In this document: positions 41,258 to 51,065 of the stretch, piece by piece
How positions within the stretch are numbered: position 1 is the stretch's first letter
Layout: every line of letters starts with the position of its first letter
Source of the DNA: an uncultured Victivallales bacterium
GTDB lineage: Bacteria > Verrucomicrobiota > Lentisphaeria > Victivallales > UBA1829
Assembly (NCBI GenBank): GCA_944391115.1
Contig: CALXSJ010000013.1
Location: forward strand, 1 to 64,000
Reading direction: 5' to 3'
Length of the DNA stretch: 64,000 nt
Position numbers and translations under genes: made by a program
Notes under the pieces: model-generated
The model's input: the letters and a program-made list of their open reading frames with translations, nothing else
The model's database searches: none
What the model was told of the DNA's origin: nothing

Positions 41258-43129
41258 ATGGATGAATATTTTGATGTTGTTGTAATCGGCGGGGGACACG
41301 CCGCCTGCGAAGCAGCCCTGGCCGCCGCACGGATCGGCGCGCATACGCTCATGCTCACGATAAACCTGGACCATATCGCCCAGATGAGCTGCAATCCCTG
41401 CATCGGCGGAATTGCGAAAGGCCATCTGACACGCGAAATCGACGCGCTCGGCGGCGCAATGGGAATCGTCGCGGACGCTTCGGCGATTCAGTTCCGGATG
41501 CTCAATCTGGCCAAGGGCCCCGCCGTCTGGTCCCCCCGCGCGCAATGCGACAAGCTCGAATACCAGCACGCGATGAAATGCTGTCTGGAACGGGCGGAAA
41601 ATCTGGAGATCAGGCAGGCGCTCGTCACAGGTTTTCTTCTGGAAAAAGACGCGGTTGCCGGTGTCGAAACCGCCTTCGGCGACAAATTTCATGCGAAGGC
41701 CGTTGTAACCGCGACCGGAACGTTTCTTGCCGGAAAGCTGCACTACGGGCTCCGGAATTTCGCAGGCGGCCGCGCCGGAGACCCGCCGTCCGTGGAACTC
41801 GCCGCCGCAATCCGCGGTCAGCTCAAGCTCCGGACCGGACGCCTCAAGACGGGAACGCCCCCGCGCGTGCTTGCGAATTCCATCGACTTCTCCCGCATGG
41901 AGCCGCAGGGCTCCGACATGCTGGAGGAGCATTTCTCCCATTTCCCGGACGAAAGCGTCCGTCCGCGCGCCGGCCACCGGAATCTGCCCTGCCATCTGAC
42001 CCACACCAATGAAGAAACCGCCCGGCTCGTCCGCGACAATCTGGACAAGGCGCCGATGTACAACGGCCTCATCAAAGGGATCGGGACACGCTACTGCCCG
42101 TCTTTCGAGGATAAAGTCGTCCGCTTCCCGCAGCATGAACGCCATCACATCTATCTGGAGCCGGAAGGAGAATTCACCGAAGAGTATTACGTCAACGGGC
42201 TCTCCACCAGCCTGCCTCCGGAAATTCAGGTGAGGATGCTGAAAACAATCCCCGGCATGGAAAATGTAAAAGTCACACGCTACGCCTATGCGATCGAATA
42301 CGACTTCGTCTTTCCCGAGGAACTCGACCGGACAATGGCCGTGAAAAAGTGGAAAGGACTTTATCACGCGGGGCAGATCAACGGCACCAGCGGCTACGAG
42401 GAGGCCGCCGGACAGGGACTTCTTGCAGGGCTGAACGCGGCGCGCTTCGCGGCGGGACTTGACGGCGTCTCGTTCGGGCGCGACACCTCCTACCTCGGCG
42501 TGCTCGCCGACGACATCACGACCAAGGAGATCGTCGAGCCCTACCGCCTGTTCACAAGCCGCGCCGAACACCGTCTGTTCCTCCGGCAGGACAACGCGGA
42601 CTTCCGTCTTGCCCCGCTCGGGTGGTCGCTCGGACTCCTGCCGCGCGAAAAGTATGATTTTTTCCTGCGCTATTCCGAAAAATGCGCCGCGGCGGAAGCT
42701 TCCTGCAAAGCGGCAAGAACCGGCGGGCGCCTCCTGTGGGACCGTCTGAAAGACACGCACGGCGTGCTGGACAACGCCAATCCGCCGTTCGCCCCGGAAA
42801 CAATCGGCCTATCCGGAGACGATCCGCTGGACCGGCGCGTCTTCCGCCAGATTGCCGTTCTCGCGCATTACGAAGGATATATGAAGCGCGAAGAACAGGC
42901 GATTGCCAAGCTCCGCGCCCTGGAGTCCTGGCGCATCCCGGAAAATCTCGATTATTCCGCCGTGACGGGACTCTGCAATGAATCGCGTGCAAAACTTTCA
43001 AAGATCCGCCCGGCAACGCTGGCGCAGGCGGGACGCATCGACGGCGTGACGCCGCCGGAAATTGCGCTGCTTCAGGTGCATATCATGCGCATGAAACGCT
43101 CTGCCGCACAGGAGACGCCCGCGCCATGA
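41258..43129 (+). CDS. mnmG: tRNA U34 carboxymethylaminomethyl modification enzyme MnmG
   Basis: This 623-residue FAD protein has VVVIGGGHAACEAALAAARIG at the N-terminus, the MnmG signatures SCNPCIGGIAKGHL and GHRNLPCHLTHTN, a GQINGTSGYEEAAGQGLLAG segment and the PYRLFTSRAEHRLFLRQDNA tail motif. With MnmE it installs the cmnm5 group on U34 of several tRNAs. Length and order are standard. The start at 41258 fits homology and the promoter. Its stop overlaps the ATG of an oligopeptide permease gene (ATGA), an unusual partner. Confidence 0.97.
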   Translation: MDEYFDVVVIGGGHAACEAALAAARIGAHTLMLTINLDHIAQMSCNPCIGGIAKGHLTREIDALGGAMGIVADASAIQFRMLNLAKGPAVWSPRAQCDKLEYQHAMKCCLERAENLEIRQALVTGFLLEKDAVAGVETAFGDKFHAKAVVTATGTFLAGKLHYGLRNFAGGRAGDPPSVELAAAIRGQLKLRTGRLKTGTPPRVLANSIDFSRMEPQGSDMLEEHFSHFPDESVRPRAGHRNLPCHLTHTNEETARLVRDNLDKAPMYNGLIKGIGTRYCPSFEDKVVRFPQHERHHIYLEPEGEFTEEYYVNGLSTSLPPEIQVRMLKTIPGMENVKVTRYAYAIEYDFVFPEELDRTMAVKKWKGLYHAGQINGTSGYEEAAGQGLLAGLNAARFAAGLDGVSFGRDTSYLGVLADDITTKEIVEPYRLFTSRAEHRLFLRQDNADFRLAPLGWSLGLLPREKYDFFLRYSEKCAAAEASCKAARTGGRLLWDRLKDTHGVLDNANPPFAPETIGLSGDDPLDRRVFRQIAVLAHYEGYMKREEQAIAKLRALESWRIPENLDYSAVTGLCNESRAKLSKIRPATLAQAGRIDGVTPPEIALLQVHIMRMKRSAAQETPAP

Positions 43130-44085
43130 GTGAATCATCCGCCGCCCCCGGACAGCCCCGTCCGTTTCTGGATACGCTCCGGAAACTCTGTGCAAGGAAA
43201 TTCGCCCTGGCGTCCCTGGTCATCTGCCTGCTCTATCTCGGCGCGGCGGTTTTCGCGGAAATCTACAGCGCCTGCTGCGACGCTTCCGGAACGGAACCGG
43301 TCTACCAGGTTCAGAACCACGCGGAGCGTTTCCTGGCTCCGTCATGGAAACATCCGCTCGGCACGGATTATCTCGGGCGCGACGTTCTGATCCGTGCGAT
43401 TTTCGCGGCAAAAACGGCCGTCAAGGTCGGAATCATCGCCTCGGCCATTTCCGCCGCCCTCGGGGTATTCCTCGGGATCTGCGCAGGATACTTCGGCGGC
43501 TGGGTCGACGATGTCGTCGAGTGGCTGTACAGCACCTTTGCATCGATGCCGTCTCTGCTCTTCATCCTCGCTTTCGCCCTTCTTGTGTCGAAAGGCTTTC
43601 TTTTCGCTCCGCTGGAAACGGCGTTCACGGCGGCGGCGCGCGCGCTGCGGACCGAACCCGGCATGCTTGCGGTTTATCTGGGGATCGGTCTGACCGGCTG
43701 GGTGTCGCTCTGCCGCGTGGTGCGGGCGGAGGCCATGCGACTGCGGGAACGCCAGTATGTCCTCGCGGCGAAAGCGCTCGGTGAAACTGACTTCCGGATT
43801 CTTTTCCGGCACGTCCTCCCGAATCTCATGCACGTTGTGATCGTCTATTTCACCATGCGTTTCGCCTTCGCCATCATGACCGAGGTGATCGTCAGCTATC
43901 TGGGACTCGGCGTGCAGTTCGAACCCAGCTGGGGCGTCATGATCGCCGACGGGCAGGAGCGTCTCTGGCGCGGGATCTGGTGGGAAGTCGGCGGCGCGAC
44001 ACTCTTCATGTTTATTCTGGTGCTCGCTCTGAACATCCTCGGGGACGCGCTCCGCGACGCGCTGGATCCGCGGCTGTCGGAATGA
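43126..44085 (+). CDS. ABC transporter permease, DppC/OppC family
   Basis: This 319-residue inner-membrane permease has about six transmembrane helices. HPLGTDYLGRDVLIRAI near residue 78 and the EAA loop (EAMRLRERQYVLAAKALGETDFRILFRHVLPN) define the OppC/DppC branch of peptide and nickel importers. It overlaps mnmG by 4 bases. The other permease and the binding protein are not in the window, but a matching ATPase is encoded at 47763-48752 on the same strand, after three RNA and folate genes. Confidence 0.9.
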   Translation: MSESSAAPGQPRPFLDTLRKLCARKFALASLVICLLYLGAAVFAEIYSACCDASGTEPVYQVQNHAERFLAPSWKHPLGTDYLGRDVLIRAIFAAKTAVKVGIIASAISAALGVFLGICAGYFGGWVDDVVEWLYSTFASMPSLLFILAFALLVSKGFLFAPLETAFTAAARALRTEPGMLAVYLGIGLTGWVSLCRVVRAEAMRLRERQYVLAAKALGETDFRILFRHVLPNLMHVVIVYFTMRFAFAIMTEVIVSYLGLGVQFEPSWGVMIADGQERLWRGIWWEVGGATLFMFILVLALNILGDALRDALDPRLSE

Positions 44086-44784
44086 CGGGCCGGAAGCCGG
44101 AAGGTTCTTTTCTCCGGCGGGAATTCACGGCATCGGAAAAAACGGACCCCGGTTCTCCGGAAAAGAGCAAAAAAATCAAGAAATCTTGAAATATTCTTCT
44201 TTTTCCCCTTTTATTTTCGCCACAATGGGTTATTGTTTCTTTTTCGAGAAGGGTCGTATGCGCGAAACGGTTTTTTTCCGCGCACACGGCGTTAACATAT
44301 ATCAATGAAGCAATTGGCGAACACGGATTGCACGTTGGACCTGAAAGTCTCGTGACAGATGGAAATATTTGCAGAATTGAAAAAATGCGCGGAATCTTCC
44401 GTAAGGGGGAAGACATTTTCCCCGCCGCCGTGCGGCTTGTTCCGCACGTCCATGCGGAATAAGCCGCACGGCGGATTCCGGCAATCGTTTTTTCTTTATG
44501 AAAATATGACGCAAGACACGTTTTTTCAGGACATCGGCTTCTCCGTTCCGCTTCACGGCACGGTGCGTCCAGATGAAGCAGTTTTCAGTTGAAAGGACAG
44601 GCAAACCAGCAGACGGGTTTCTTTCCGGAAATCCCCCGCTTTCGGTTTTCGCCCCGTCCGGACATGGCACTCCTCCCTCCGGCATGCGTCGCAGCCGTTC
44701 AACCCCAGGCAACTGCGGTTCGATCCGTGTATCCGCGCGCATCCTTCCGCCGTCGCCGCTGCTCTTTCAGGGAACAGTTTGAAA
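44086..44784. other. 700-base gap without a supported gene
   Basis: The left third (44160-44290) is AT-rich. The middle carries the long hairpin described separately (44379-44494). The right part (44560-44784), just before the 5-formyltetrahydrofolate cyclo-ligase gene, has no clear repeat or frame. A frame on the minus strand there (44553-44936) overlaps the cyclo-ligase gene and has no family resemblance. Because this gene follows 6S RNA in many Proteobacteria I looked for one, but found no convincing 6S fold. Confidence 0.6.
44379..44494. repeat. Long imperfect palindrome with flanking A and T runs
   Basis: A 22-bp stem (44425-44446 with 44453-44474, one G-T pair) encloses a 6-base loop. 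Around it a 7-bp pair (CGGAATC 44390-44396 with GATTCCG 44474-44480, sharing one base with the inner stem) and GAAAAAA (44379-44385) with TTTTTTC (44488-44494) extend the fold. A small GGGGAA/TTCCCC hairpin sits within the left side. It could terminate transcription in both directions or be a structured RNA. Confidence 0.8.
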
Positions 44785-45405
44785 ATGGCGGTGTCGAACC
44801 AGTCTGAAAAACAAATTTTGCGGCGCGGGAAAATCCTCTTGAGAAGGAACATTCCCCGCGCCGCCAGATGTGCCGCCGACGCAGCCATTCTGAAACAACT
44901 GGAAGCTCTGCCGGAATTCGCGGAAGCTTCCGTCATTGCCGCTTATGCGAGCGATGGCACCGAGCCGGATCTCATGCCGCTGCTCAAACGCGCCGCCGCG
45001 GAAGGCAAAATCATCTGCCTGCCGCGCTGGCGCAGCGATTCCAATTATGAAATGGCGGTGCTTGACGGAGATTTCAAAACGGTCAACGGCAAATGGAACA
45101 TGCCGGAACCGCCTCCGGATGCGCCGCGCGCTGAAGAAAATCTGCTGAATCGGGCGCTCTGGCTCGTGCCGGGAGTGGCGTTTGACGAAAACTGCGCCAG
45201 ACTCGGACGCGGCAAGGGAATCTACGACAGACTCCTTGCCGGAACCGCCGGAGTGTCCGCGGGAGTCTTTTACGACTGCCAGCAGACCGCCGGGCTGCCG
45301 ACCGAGCCCCACGACCGTCCCCTGGACATCGTCGTGACGGAATCACAGGTCCGCCGCCGGAAGCCGATGAACTGCAAAAAACTGCATGGAAAGGAATTAC
45401 GATGA
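44785..45405 (+). CDS. 5-formyltetrahydrofolate cyclo-ligase
   Basis: This 206-residue enzyme converts 5-formyl-THF to 5,10-methenyl-THF with ATP. Diagnostic features are the basic N-terminal segment (RRGKILLRRNIPR), AAYASDGTEPDLMPLL, LVPGVAFDENCARLGRGKGIYDR (usually GRGGGYYDR) and the closing PHDRPLDIVVTE. The ATG at 44785 is listed, but an in-frame TTG at 44779 is better spaced (5 bases) from AGGGA. It overlaps rny by 4 bases (ATGA). Confidence 0.93.
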   Translation: MAVSNQSEKQILRRGKILLRRNIPRAARCAADAAILKQLEALPEFAEASVIAAYASDGTEPDLMPLLKRAAAEGKIICLPRWRSDSNYEMAVLDGDFKTVNGKWNMPEPPPDAPRAEENLLNRALWLVPGVAFDENCARLGRGKGIYDRLLAGTAGVSAGVFYDCQQTAGLPTEPHDRPLDIVVTESQVRRRKPMNCKKLHGKELR

Positions 45406-46943
45406 TTTACAGTATTCTCGCCGCCGCGGGATTGATTGTCGGTTTCATCCTCCACGTTGTCTTCGTCAAAGTGGCCGGATCGAAATCCATCGACGCCGCG
45501 AACAAAATGAAACATGACGCGGAGCGCGAGGCGGAACGCCTCCTCCGGGAAGCCCGCGTAACGGCAAAAAGCGACGTCCTCAAAATCAAGGAGGATTTTG
45601 AAAACGAGATGAAGGAGCGCCGCCGGGAAATCCAGTCCTCCGAGCGCAGGCTTGCCCAGAAAGAGGAAAATCTCGACAGGAAAGCCGATTCCTTCGAATC
45701 CAAGGTCCGGAATCTGGAACGCAAGGAGCGCGACATCGACGCGTTGAAAGACCGCCTCTCCGCAAAAGAGGAGGAGATGAAAAAGGCGGTTGCGCGTCAG
45801 ATTGACGAGCTCGAACGCATCACGGAACTTGACCGGGAGAGCGCCAAGACCCTTCTGCTGGAGAAACTCAAGGGGGAAGTGGAAAACGAATGCGGCATCC
45901 TCATCCGCAACATTGTGGACGAAGCCAAGCAGAAAGCCGAACGTGAATCCCAGCGGCTTCTGGTTCATGCGATCCAGCGCTACGCGGGCGAATGCACCTA
46001 CGAACGCACCACGGCGACAATTCCGCTGCCCAGCGATGAAATGAAAGGGCGCATCATCGGCCGCGAGGGGCGCAACATCCGCGCGCTTGAGGCGGCAACA
46101 GGCGTCAACATTCTGATCGACGATACGCCGGAAGCGGTTGTCATCTCCTGCTTTGACCCGATCCGCAAGGAGATCGCGCGCAGACTTCTTGAGAAACTCA
46201 TCTCCGACGGGCGGATCCATCCGACCCGGATTGAAGACCTCATCAAGAAAATCCGCAAGGAAATTGACGAGGAAGTCTTCGACGCAGGAGAAAAAGCGGT
46301 GCTCGACTGCGGCGTGCAGGGAGTCCCCAAACCGATCATCAACCTGCTGGGCAGACTCCAGTTCCGCTTCAGTTTCTCGCAGAACGTGCTCAAACATTCC
46401 ATCGAGACCGCCGCCTTCATGGGCGCCATCGCCGCGGAGCTCGGACTCGACGAACAGAAGGCGCGCAGAATCGGACTCTTCCATGACATCGGAAAAGCCG
46501 TCGATCACGAAATCGAAGGCACACACGCCGCAATCGGCGCGGACATCCTCCGGAAGCACAACGAGGCCAAGGATGTCATCAACGCGGTCGCCGCGCATCA
46601 CGAAGAAGTCGAAGGAACGTCGATTTACGCCATACTCGCCAACGCCTGCGACGCGCTCAGCGCCTCCCGGCCCGGCGCAAGAAGCGAAACCACGGAGCTT
46701 TACCTCAAGCGTCTGGAACAGCTGGAAAACATCGCCAACGAATTCTCCGGCGTGGAATCCTGTTTCGCGCTGCAGGCGGGACGGGAAATCCGCGTCGTCG
46801 TCCAGCCGGAGAAAATCTCCGAGGCGCAGGCGCAGGTTCTCAGCCGCGACATCTGCGGCAGAATCGAAAAGGAGATGAACTATCCCGGCCAGATCAAAGT
46901 CACGGTCATCCGGGAAACCCGCTCCGTCGAATATGCGAAATAA
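45402..46943 (+). CDS. rny: Ribonuclease Y
   Basis: This 513-residue endoribonuclease has one N-terminal transmembrane helix (residues 3-22), a long charged coiled coil (about 30-190), a KH domain (GRIIGREGRNIRALEAATGVN) and an HD domain (NVLKHSIETA; FHDIGKAVDHE). It initiates mRNA decay at the inner membrane. Length matches the family. The start overlaps the cyclo-ligase stop (ATGA), and an HD hydrolase gene follows 18 bases later. Confidence 0.97.
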   Translation: MIYSILAAAGLIVGFILHVVFVKVAGSKSIDAANKMKHDAEREAERLLREARVTAKSDVLKIKEDFENEMKERRREIQSSERRLAQKEENLDRKADSFESKVRNLERKERDIDALKDRLSAKEEEMKKAVARQIDELERITELDRESAKTLLLEKLKGEVENECGILIRNIVDEAKQKAERESQRLLVHAIQRYAGECTYERTTATIPLPSDEMKGRIIGREGRNIRALEAATGVNILIDDTPEAVVISCFDPIRKEIARRLLEKLISDGRIHPTRIEDLIKKIRKEIDEEVFDAGEKAVLDCGVQGVPKPIINLLGRLQFRFSFSQNVLKHSIETAAFMGAIAAELGLDEQKARRIGLFHDIGKAVDHEIEGTHAAIGADILRKHNEAKDVINAVAAHHEEVEGTSIYAILANACDALSASRPGARSETTELYLKRLEQLENIANEFSGVESCFALQAGREIRVVVQPEKISEAQAQVLSRDICGRIEKEMNYPGQIKVTVIRETRSVEYAK

Positions 46944-46961
46944 CCTTTCCGGAGGCGGAAG

Positions 46962-47759
46962 ATGACAGAGCCCGACTTCCCGGCGCTGAAAGAACGCTTC
47001 CGGAGCTACGCGCTTTCCTTCGCGGGCACTCCGGAAAACGTTCCGCAGGCAATCCGCCTGAAAATCGACCATACCTTCGACGTCTGCTCGATCACGGACT
47101 GGATCGCGGACCGGGAGGGCGGCGTTTTCCGCGGACGGGGAAGAACGCTTGCTCTCCTCGGCGCGCTCTTTCATGACGTCTCGCGTTTCCGGCAGTACCG
47201 GGAATTCCGCACCTTCCGGGATGCGGACTCCTTCGATCACGGCGAGATCAGCGCGGAAATCTTTCTCGGCGACTTCCCGCTCGAAGAACTCTCCCGCGCG
47301 GAAACCGGACTGGTCGCCGCCGCAATCCGCCACCACAATAAAAGAGTGCTGCCGGCGGACCTCCCGGAAGAGGTCCTGCCGTTCGCAAAGCTGGTCCGGG
47401 ACGCGGACAAGCTTTCCATCATCCGGATCATCAACGAGTATCTCGCGACGCCGGAGGAATATCAGGAAGCCGCTGTCCGGATCGGCATGCAGGAGACTCC
47501 CGGTTTCACGAGGGAGCTGGCGCAGACGGCAATCGCCGGAGGGCAGATCGCGCACAGCGCCATGCGGAATCTGAACGATTTCAAAATTTCCATCTTCGCC
47601 TGGGCGCAGGATCTCAACTTCCCCGCCGCGGCGTCTTATCTTCTGGAACACCGTCTCTATGAGACGCTCCGGACCTTTCTGCCCGATGACACGCTGATGG
47701 ACCGCCTTCTGGAAGTCAGCCTCGCGAGACTGCGGGACAAGCGGAATGAAAGGAGCTGA
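46962..47759 (+). CDS. HD-domain phosphohydrolase
   Basis: This 265-residue protein has an HD superfamily core: KIDHTFDVCSI (first His), ALFHDVSRFRQYR (His-Asp), DSFDHGEISAE, IRHHNKR and LVRDADKLSIIRI (last Asp). The order matches metal-dependent phosphohydrolases acting on nucleotides. The substrate is unknown. It has a GGAGG-like site, lies 18 bases after rny and 3 bases before the ABC ATPase gene, and is part of the same operon. Confidence 0.87.
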   Translation: MTEPDFPALKERFRSYALSFAGTPENVPQAIRLKIDHTFDVCSITDWIADREGGVFRGRGRTLALLGALFHDVSRFRQYREFRTFRDADSFDHGEISAEIFLGDFPLEELSRAETGLVAAAIRHHNKRVLPADLPEEVLPFAKLVRDADKLSIIRIINEYLATPEEYQEAAVRIGMQETPGFTRELAQTAIAGGQIAHSAMRNLNDFKISIFAWAQDLNFPAAASYLLEHRLYETLRTFLPDDTLMDRLLEVSLARLRDKRNERS

Positions 47760-47762
47760 TTC

Positions 47763-48752
47763 ATGGCTCTGCTTCATGTGGAACACCTGAAAAAATACTA
47801 TCCCGTCCCCTCCCCCCTGTTCGCGCCGAAACGCTGTGTCAAGGCTGTGGACGACGTGTCATTCGATCTGAACGAGGGCGAAACGCTCGGACTTGTCGGA
47901 GAGAGCGGATGCGGGAAAAGCACCATGGCGCGCCTTCTGATGCGTCTCGAAAATCCAACGGCGGGATCGATCCTGCTCGACGGGATGGATTTATGCGCGA
48001 TCAAAGGGGAAAAACTGCGCCGGATGCGCGGAAGCTTCCAGATGATTTTTCAGGACCCTTACGGTTCGCTGAACCCGCGCATGAGCGTCTACTCGGCCAT
48101 CGAGGAAGCTTTGAAGCTGCATACGGAACTGAATGCTTCCGGACGCGCGGCACGCATCGGCGAACTGCTTTCGCTCGTCGGGCTGAAACCGGAATATGCG
48201 CGGCGCTACCCGCATCAGTTCAGCGGCGGACAGCGCCAGCGAATCGGCATTGCGCGCGCGCTTGCGGTCAATCCGCGGTTCATCGTGGCCGACGAACCGG
48301 TATCCGCACTGGATGTCAGCGTCCAGTCGCAAATCGTGAATCTGCTTCAGGACATCCAGAAACAAACCCGCGTGGCGTTTCTGTTCATTGCGCACGACCT
48401 CGCGGTTGTCGAACATATCAGCCACCGGATCATGGTGATGTATCTGGGCAAACTCGCGGAGACCGGGCCGGCGCGGGAACTCTGCTCCCGGCCCGCGCAT
48501 CCTTATACGAAAGCCCTGCTTTCTTCGGTGCCTTCGCTCGATCCACGGCACAAAACCGGCAGAATCGTATTGAAAGGGGACGTGCCCTCTCCGCTTGATC
48601 CGCCGAAGGGCTGCCGTTTTCATCCCCGCTGTCCGATGCGCGGGGCGCGCTGCGAAACGGAAGAACCCGTTCTGCGGCAGGTGCCCGGAGCCTCTCCGGG
48701 CCATTGCAGCGCATGCCATTTCGCCGAGCGGGTTTCAGAATTCAGAGGGTGA
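47763..48752 (+). CDS. Oligopeptide ABC transporter ATPase, OppF/DppF family
   Basis: This 329-residue ATPase has Walker A ([17 protein letters not shown]), a Q-loop ([14 protein letters not shown]), the ABC signature ([17 protein letters not shown]), Walker B ([14 protein letters not shown]) and the switch His (FIAHDLAVV). The oligo_HPY region at the end ([13 protein letters not shown]) carries a Cys cluster ([14 protein letters not shown]), as in Dpp/Opp subunits that bind an iron-sulphur cluster. It probably powers the permease encoded at 43126-44085. Its 3' end overlaps the convergent esterase gene by 18 bases. Confidence 0.94.
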   Translation: MALLHVEHLKKYYPVPSPLFAPKRCVKAVDDVSFDLNEGETLGLVGESGCGKSTMARLLMRLENPTAGSILLDGMDLCAIKGEKLRRMRGSFQMIFQDPYGSLNPRMSVYSAIEEALKLHTELNASGRAARIGELLSLVGLKPEYARRYPHQFSGGQRQRIGIARALAVNPRFIVADEPVSALDVSVQSQIVNLLQDIQKQTRVAFLFIAHDLAVVEHISHRIMVMYLGKLAETGPARELCSRPAHPYTKALLSSVPSLDPRHKTGRIVLKGDVPSPLDPPKGCRFHPRCPMRGARCETEEPVLRQVPGASPGHCSACHFAERVSEFRG

Positions 48753-49550
48753 ATCCGGAACGGGAAAGCCGCAGGTCCGGATCAGGAAACGTTTTGCCAT
48801 CTCCGGCCACTGCACGACATCCAAGGTTCCCGTCCCGAGAAGCATGCCGTGCCCGCCGTGCGGAAAGATATGCAGACTGCATGGAATTCTCTTCTCATAC
48901 AGCGACTCGGCCATCATTGCGCTGTTCCGCCATGGAACGACCGCATCTTCCGCAGTATGCCAGATAAAGGCGGGAGGGGTTTTCTCCGTGACGCGCGTCT
49001 CCAGGGAAAGACGTTCCTTCCATTGCGGGAAATGCCCACCAAGAAGATTTCCGGCCGATCCCTCGTGCGCGAAGCGCGCAAAGGAAATCACAGGATAGCA
49101 GAGAATCATCGCGTCGGGACGCGCATTCTGCAAATCAGCGTCATCCCCGGCGTCGGCGGCAATCTCGTCAAAGAGCGTTCCGGCGGAGGCGGCAAGATGC
49201 CCGCCCGCGGAAAAGCCGCAGACAGCAAGACGGTCAGGGATGACGCGCCACGCTCCGGCACGGGCGCGGATCAGGCGGATTGCCCGGAGGACATCCTCCT
49301 GCGGTTCGGGGAAACGGTGCGGCGCCACGCGGTAATGAAGCACGAACGCATGAAATCCAAGTTCGTTGAACTTCCGTGCAATCGGTTCGCCCTCGGTCGC
49401 CTCGCATACGCAGCCGTAGCCGCCGCCGGGGATGACAAGGACGGCCGGCCTTACAATCTCTCCGGGAAGCAGATAGCAGCAGAGCTCCGGCGCGGGAGCG
49501 GTGTTTTTCCGAGGATCCCTCCAGAGAAGAATCGTCGCCGGCGCGCTCAT
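48735..49550 (-). CDS. Alpha/beta hydrolase, acetyl-esterase type
   Basis: This 271-residue cytoplasmic esterase of the BD-FAE/acetyl-xylan esterase-like group has an oxyanion loop VIPGGGYG, a nucleophile elbow [10 protein letters not shown] (Ser114), an acid in HTAEDAVVP and a His in FPHGGHGM. Relatives remove acetyl groups from xylan or other oligosaccharides. The ATG at 49550 is chosen because it overlaps the stop of the HIT gene (ATGA) and has GGGAG 7-8 bases upstream; a GTG at 49559 is possible. It is coupled to the HIT protein gene. Confidence 0.88.
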   Translation of the reverse strand: MSAPATILLWRDPRKNTAPAPELCCYLLPGEIVRPAVLVIPGGGYGCVCEATEGEPIARKFNELGFHAFVLHYRVAPHRFPEPQEDVLRAIRLIRARAGAWRVIPDRLAVCGFSAGGHLAASAGTLFDEIAADAGDDADLQNARPDAMILCYPVISFARFAHEGSAGNLLGGHFPQWKERLSLETRVTEKTPPAFIWHTAEDAVVPWRNSAMMAESLYEKRIPCSLHIFPHGGHGMLLGTGTLDVVQWPEMAKRFLIRTCGFPVPDSPSEF

Positions 49551-50044
49551 GCCGGCCACTCCCTGCGCAGCAGATCCGCAGTATCGCGCAAAGCCTCCGG
49601 AACAACGCGGATGTCGCCGATCACGGGCATGAAATTGTTGTCGCCCGTCCAGCGGGGAACGATATGCAGATGCAGATGATCCGCCACGCCCGCACCCGCC
49701 GCAACGCCGAGATTGAATCCGATGTTGTAGGCCTGCGGACGCATGACCTTCTGCAGCGTGTTCTTCGCTTTGACACAGACATCCATGATTTCATGCAGTT
49801 CTTCCGGCGCCAGTCCGGAAATGTCTCCGACATGGCGGAACGGCGCAACCAGAAGATGCCCGGAATTGTAGGGATAACGGTTCAGAATGACGAAACAATG
49901 CGCGTAACGGGCGACAATCAGCTCCTCCTCTGGCGAATCCGGACGAATCTCACGGTTGTTGCAGAGAAAACAGCCGGGTGTCTTTTCCGAACGGATGAAA
50001 CTGATTCTCCAGGGAGCCCACAGCGGGCGGGATTCCTCTTTCAT
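49547..50044 (-). CDS. HIT-family nucleotide hydrolase
   Basis: This 165-residue protein has the histidine-triad motif HLHLHIVP (His123, 125, 127), preceded by RYPYNSGHLLVAPFRHV and a CFLCN zinc-like N-terminus, as in Ap4A phosphorylase/Fhit-like HIT proteins. It should cleave dinucleoside polyphosphates or nucleotidyl adducts. Its 3' end overlaps the esterase start. Upstream lies a decayed glycosidase gene on the same strand. Confidence 0.92.
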   Translation of the reverse strand: MKEESRPLWAPWRISFIRSEKTPGCFLCNNREIRPDSPEEELIVARYAHCFVILNRYPYNSGHLLVAPFRHVGDISGLAPEELHEIMDVCVKAKNTLQKVMRPQAYNIGFNLGVAAGAGVADHLHLHIVPRWTGDNNFMPVIGDIRVVPEALRDTADLLRREWPA

Positions 50045-50047
50045 GAT

Positions 50048-50990
50048 TCAGACCTCCAAATCTTTCCTTTGCCGCAGATTTTCTGCATGGGGAAATGTAG
50101 CATCATTCCGGAAAAATGCCCGCATCCAATGATAAAAAACAAGATTTTTCCCCGGGATCAATATTTGCTCCAGGCCGGTTTCATGGAAAAAATCTCCCGA
50201 ATCCTCCCTTCCCGGACGCATGGGGTTCAGCGTGCGGACAAGATCGTGAATATCGGAAATGAACCGGTGGTGCGGACCGTTTCCGAACAGACAAGGCATC
50301 CCTCCTCCATAAGCCTCACCGTGAATTTGATTCCGCTCCGCATGGCAAACCGGTGAAACGGAAAATGCCCCGTTGGCAAAATCCGGTACAAGCAGGCAGA
50401 ATTTCAGGGCATACTGGGAAACGGCCTCCATCCAGAGGGCTGCCAGATTCCGGTCGTTCCGGTGTAACGGCATCCGGCGGACTGAAAGAATGGCGCCTGG
50501 CTTCCGAATGGCTGCAGCCCGCTGCGCATGAAAGCCCCGGCTTTGACGACAAGATCATGCACCCTCCCCGGCTCGGCGCATCCGCTCAGATCAATGGCAA
50601 AGGGAGAAACGCCGCCGGTATGCCGTCCGGCCCAGGTTCCGCCAAGAGATACGACGCTCCGATAATTGATTCCGCCGAAATGCAGCAGAATTTTCCGGTC
50701 CGGCCAGTCCGCGGGAATCTCAATCCAGCGCTGCTGCCATGCCGTTTCCATGAAATCGGCAAACCCGACACCGGACAGCCGGCTCTCCGGACAGAACGGA
50801 ACCGTGATCCGAGTTTCAAAACCTATCGACCTGCAACACTGCCTGGCCTCGCGCTGCGGGAAAAATCGATGGCAGAAGTCCATTCTCCATTGAGATTTCT
50901 CCTCTCTTCACGCTCAAACTGCGGTCCGGGATATTCATTTCCCGGGATCGCCAGATGGAAAAATTCCTTTTTGAAAGTTGCAATATCCGT
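50048..50990 (-). pseudogene. Decayed GH2 beta-galactosidase-like gene
   Basis: Pieces of a glycoside hydrolase family 2 N-terminal half lie in two frames. From about 50990 one frame reads EYPGPQFEREERRNLNGEWTS and stops at a TAG near 50824. A second frame (50883-50404) reads TRITVPFCPESRLSGVGFAD, ILLHFGGINYRSVVSLGGTW, DLSGC, RSGLQPFGSQ and TGIWQ. The first frame resumes near 50435 with MEAVSQYALKF and PDFANGAFSVSP, then degenerates and stops at 50048. No start codon is visible, the two shifts break the chain, and the catalytic domain is absent. The intact AraC gene beside it was probably its activator. Confidence 0.82.
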
Positions 50991-51065
50991 GATCTCTTAT
51001 AAATTATAATGCATCAAGAAAAGATATCCAACAGAAATAATAAAAAAAACATGAGGGTTATGATC

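Noticed and set aside
44560-44784. Possible 6S RNA upstream of the 5-formyltetrahydrofolate cyclo-ligase gene
   Set aside because: The position suggested it, since ssrS-ygfA linkage is known in Proteobacteria. I could not form the long closing helix and central bubble on either strand.
44553-44936. 127-codon minus-strand frame in the 44 kb gap
   Set aside because: It overlaps the cyclo-ligase gene antisense and shows no family resemblance. The composition is like other shadow frames.
45270-47786. 838-codon minus-strand frame across rny and the HD hydrolase gene
   Set aside because: It runs antisense through three well-supported, overlapping genes and lacks any recognisable domain.
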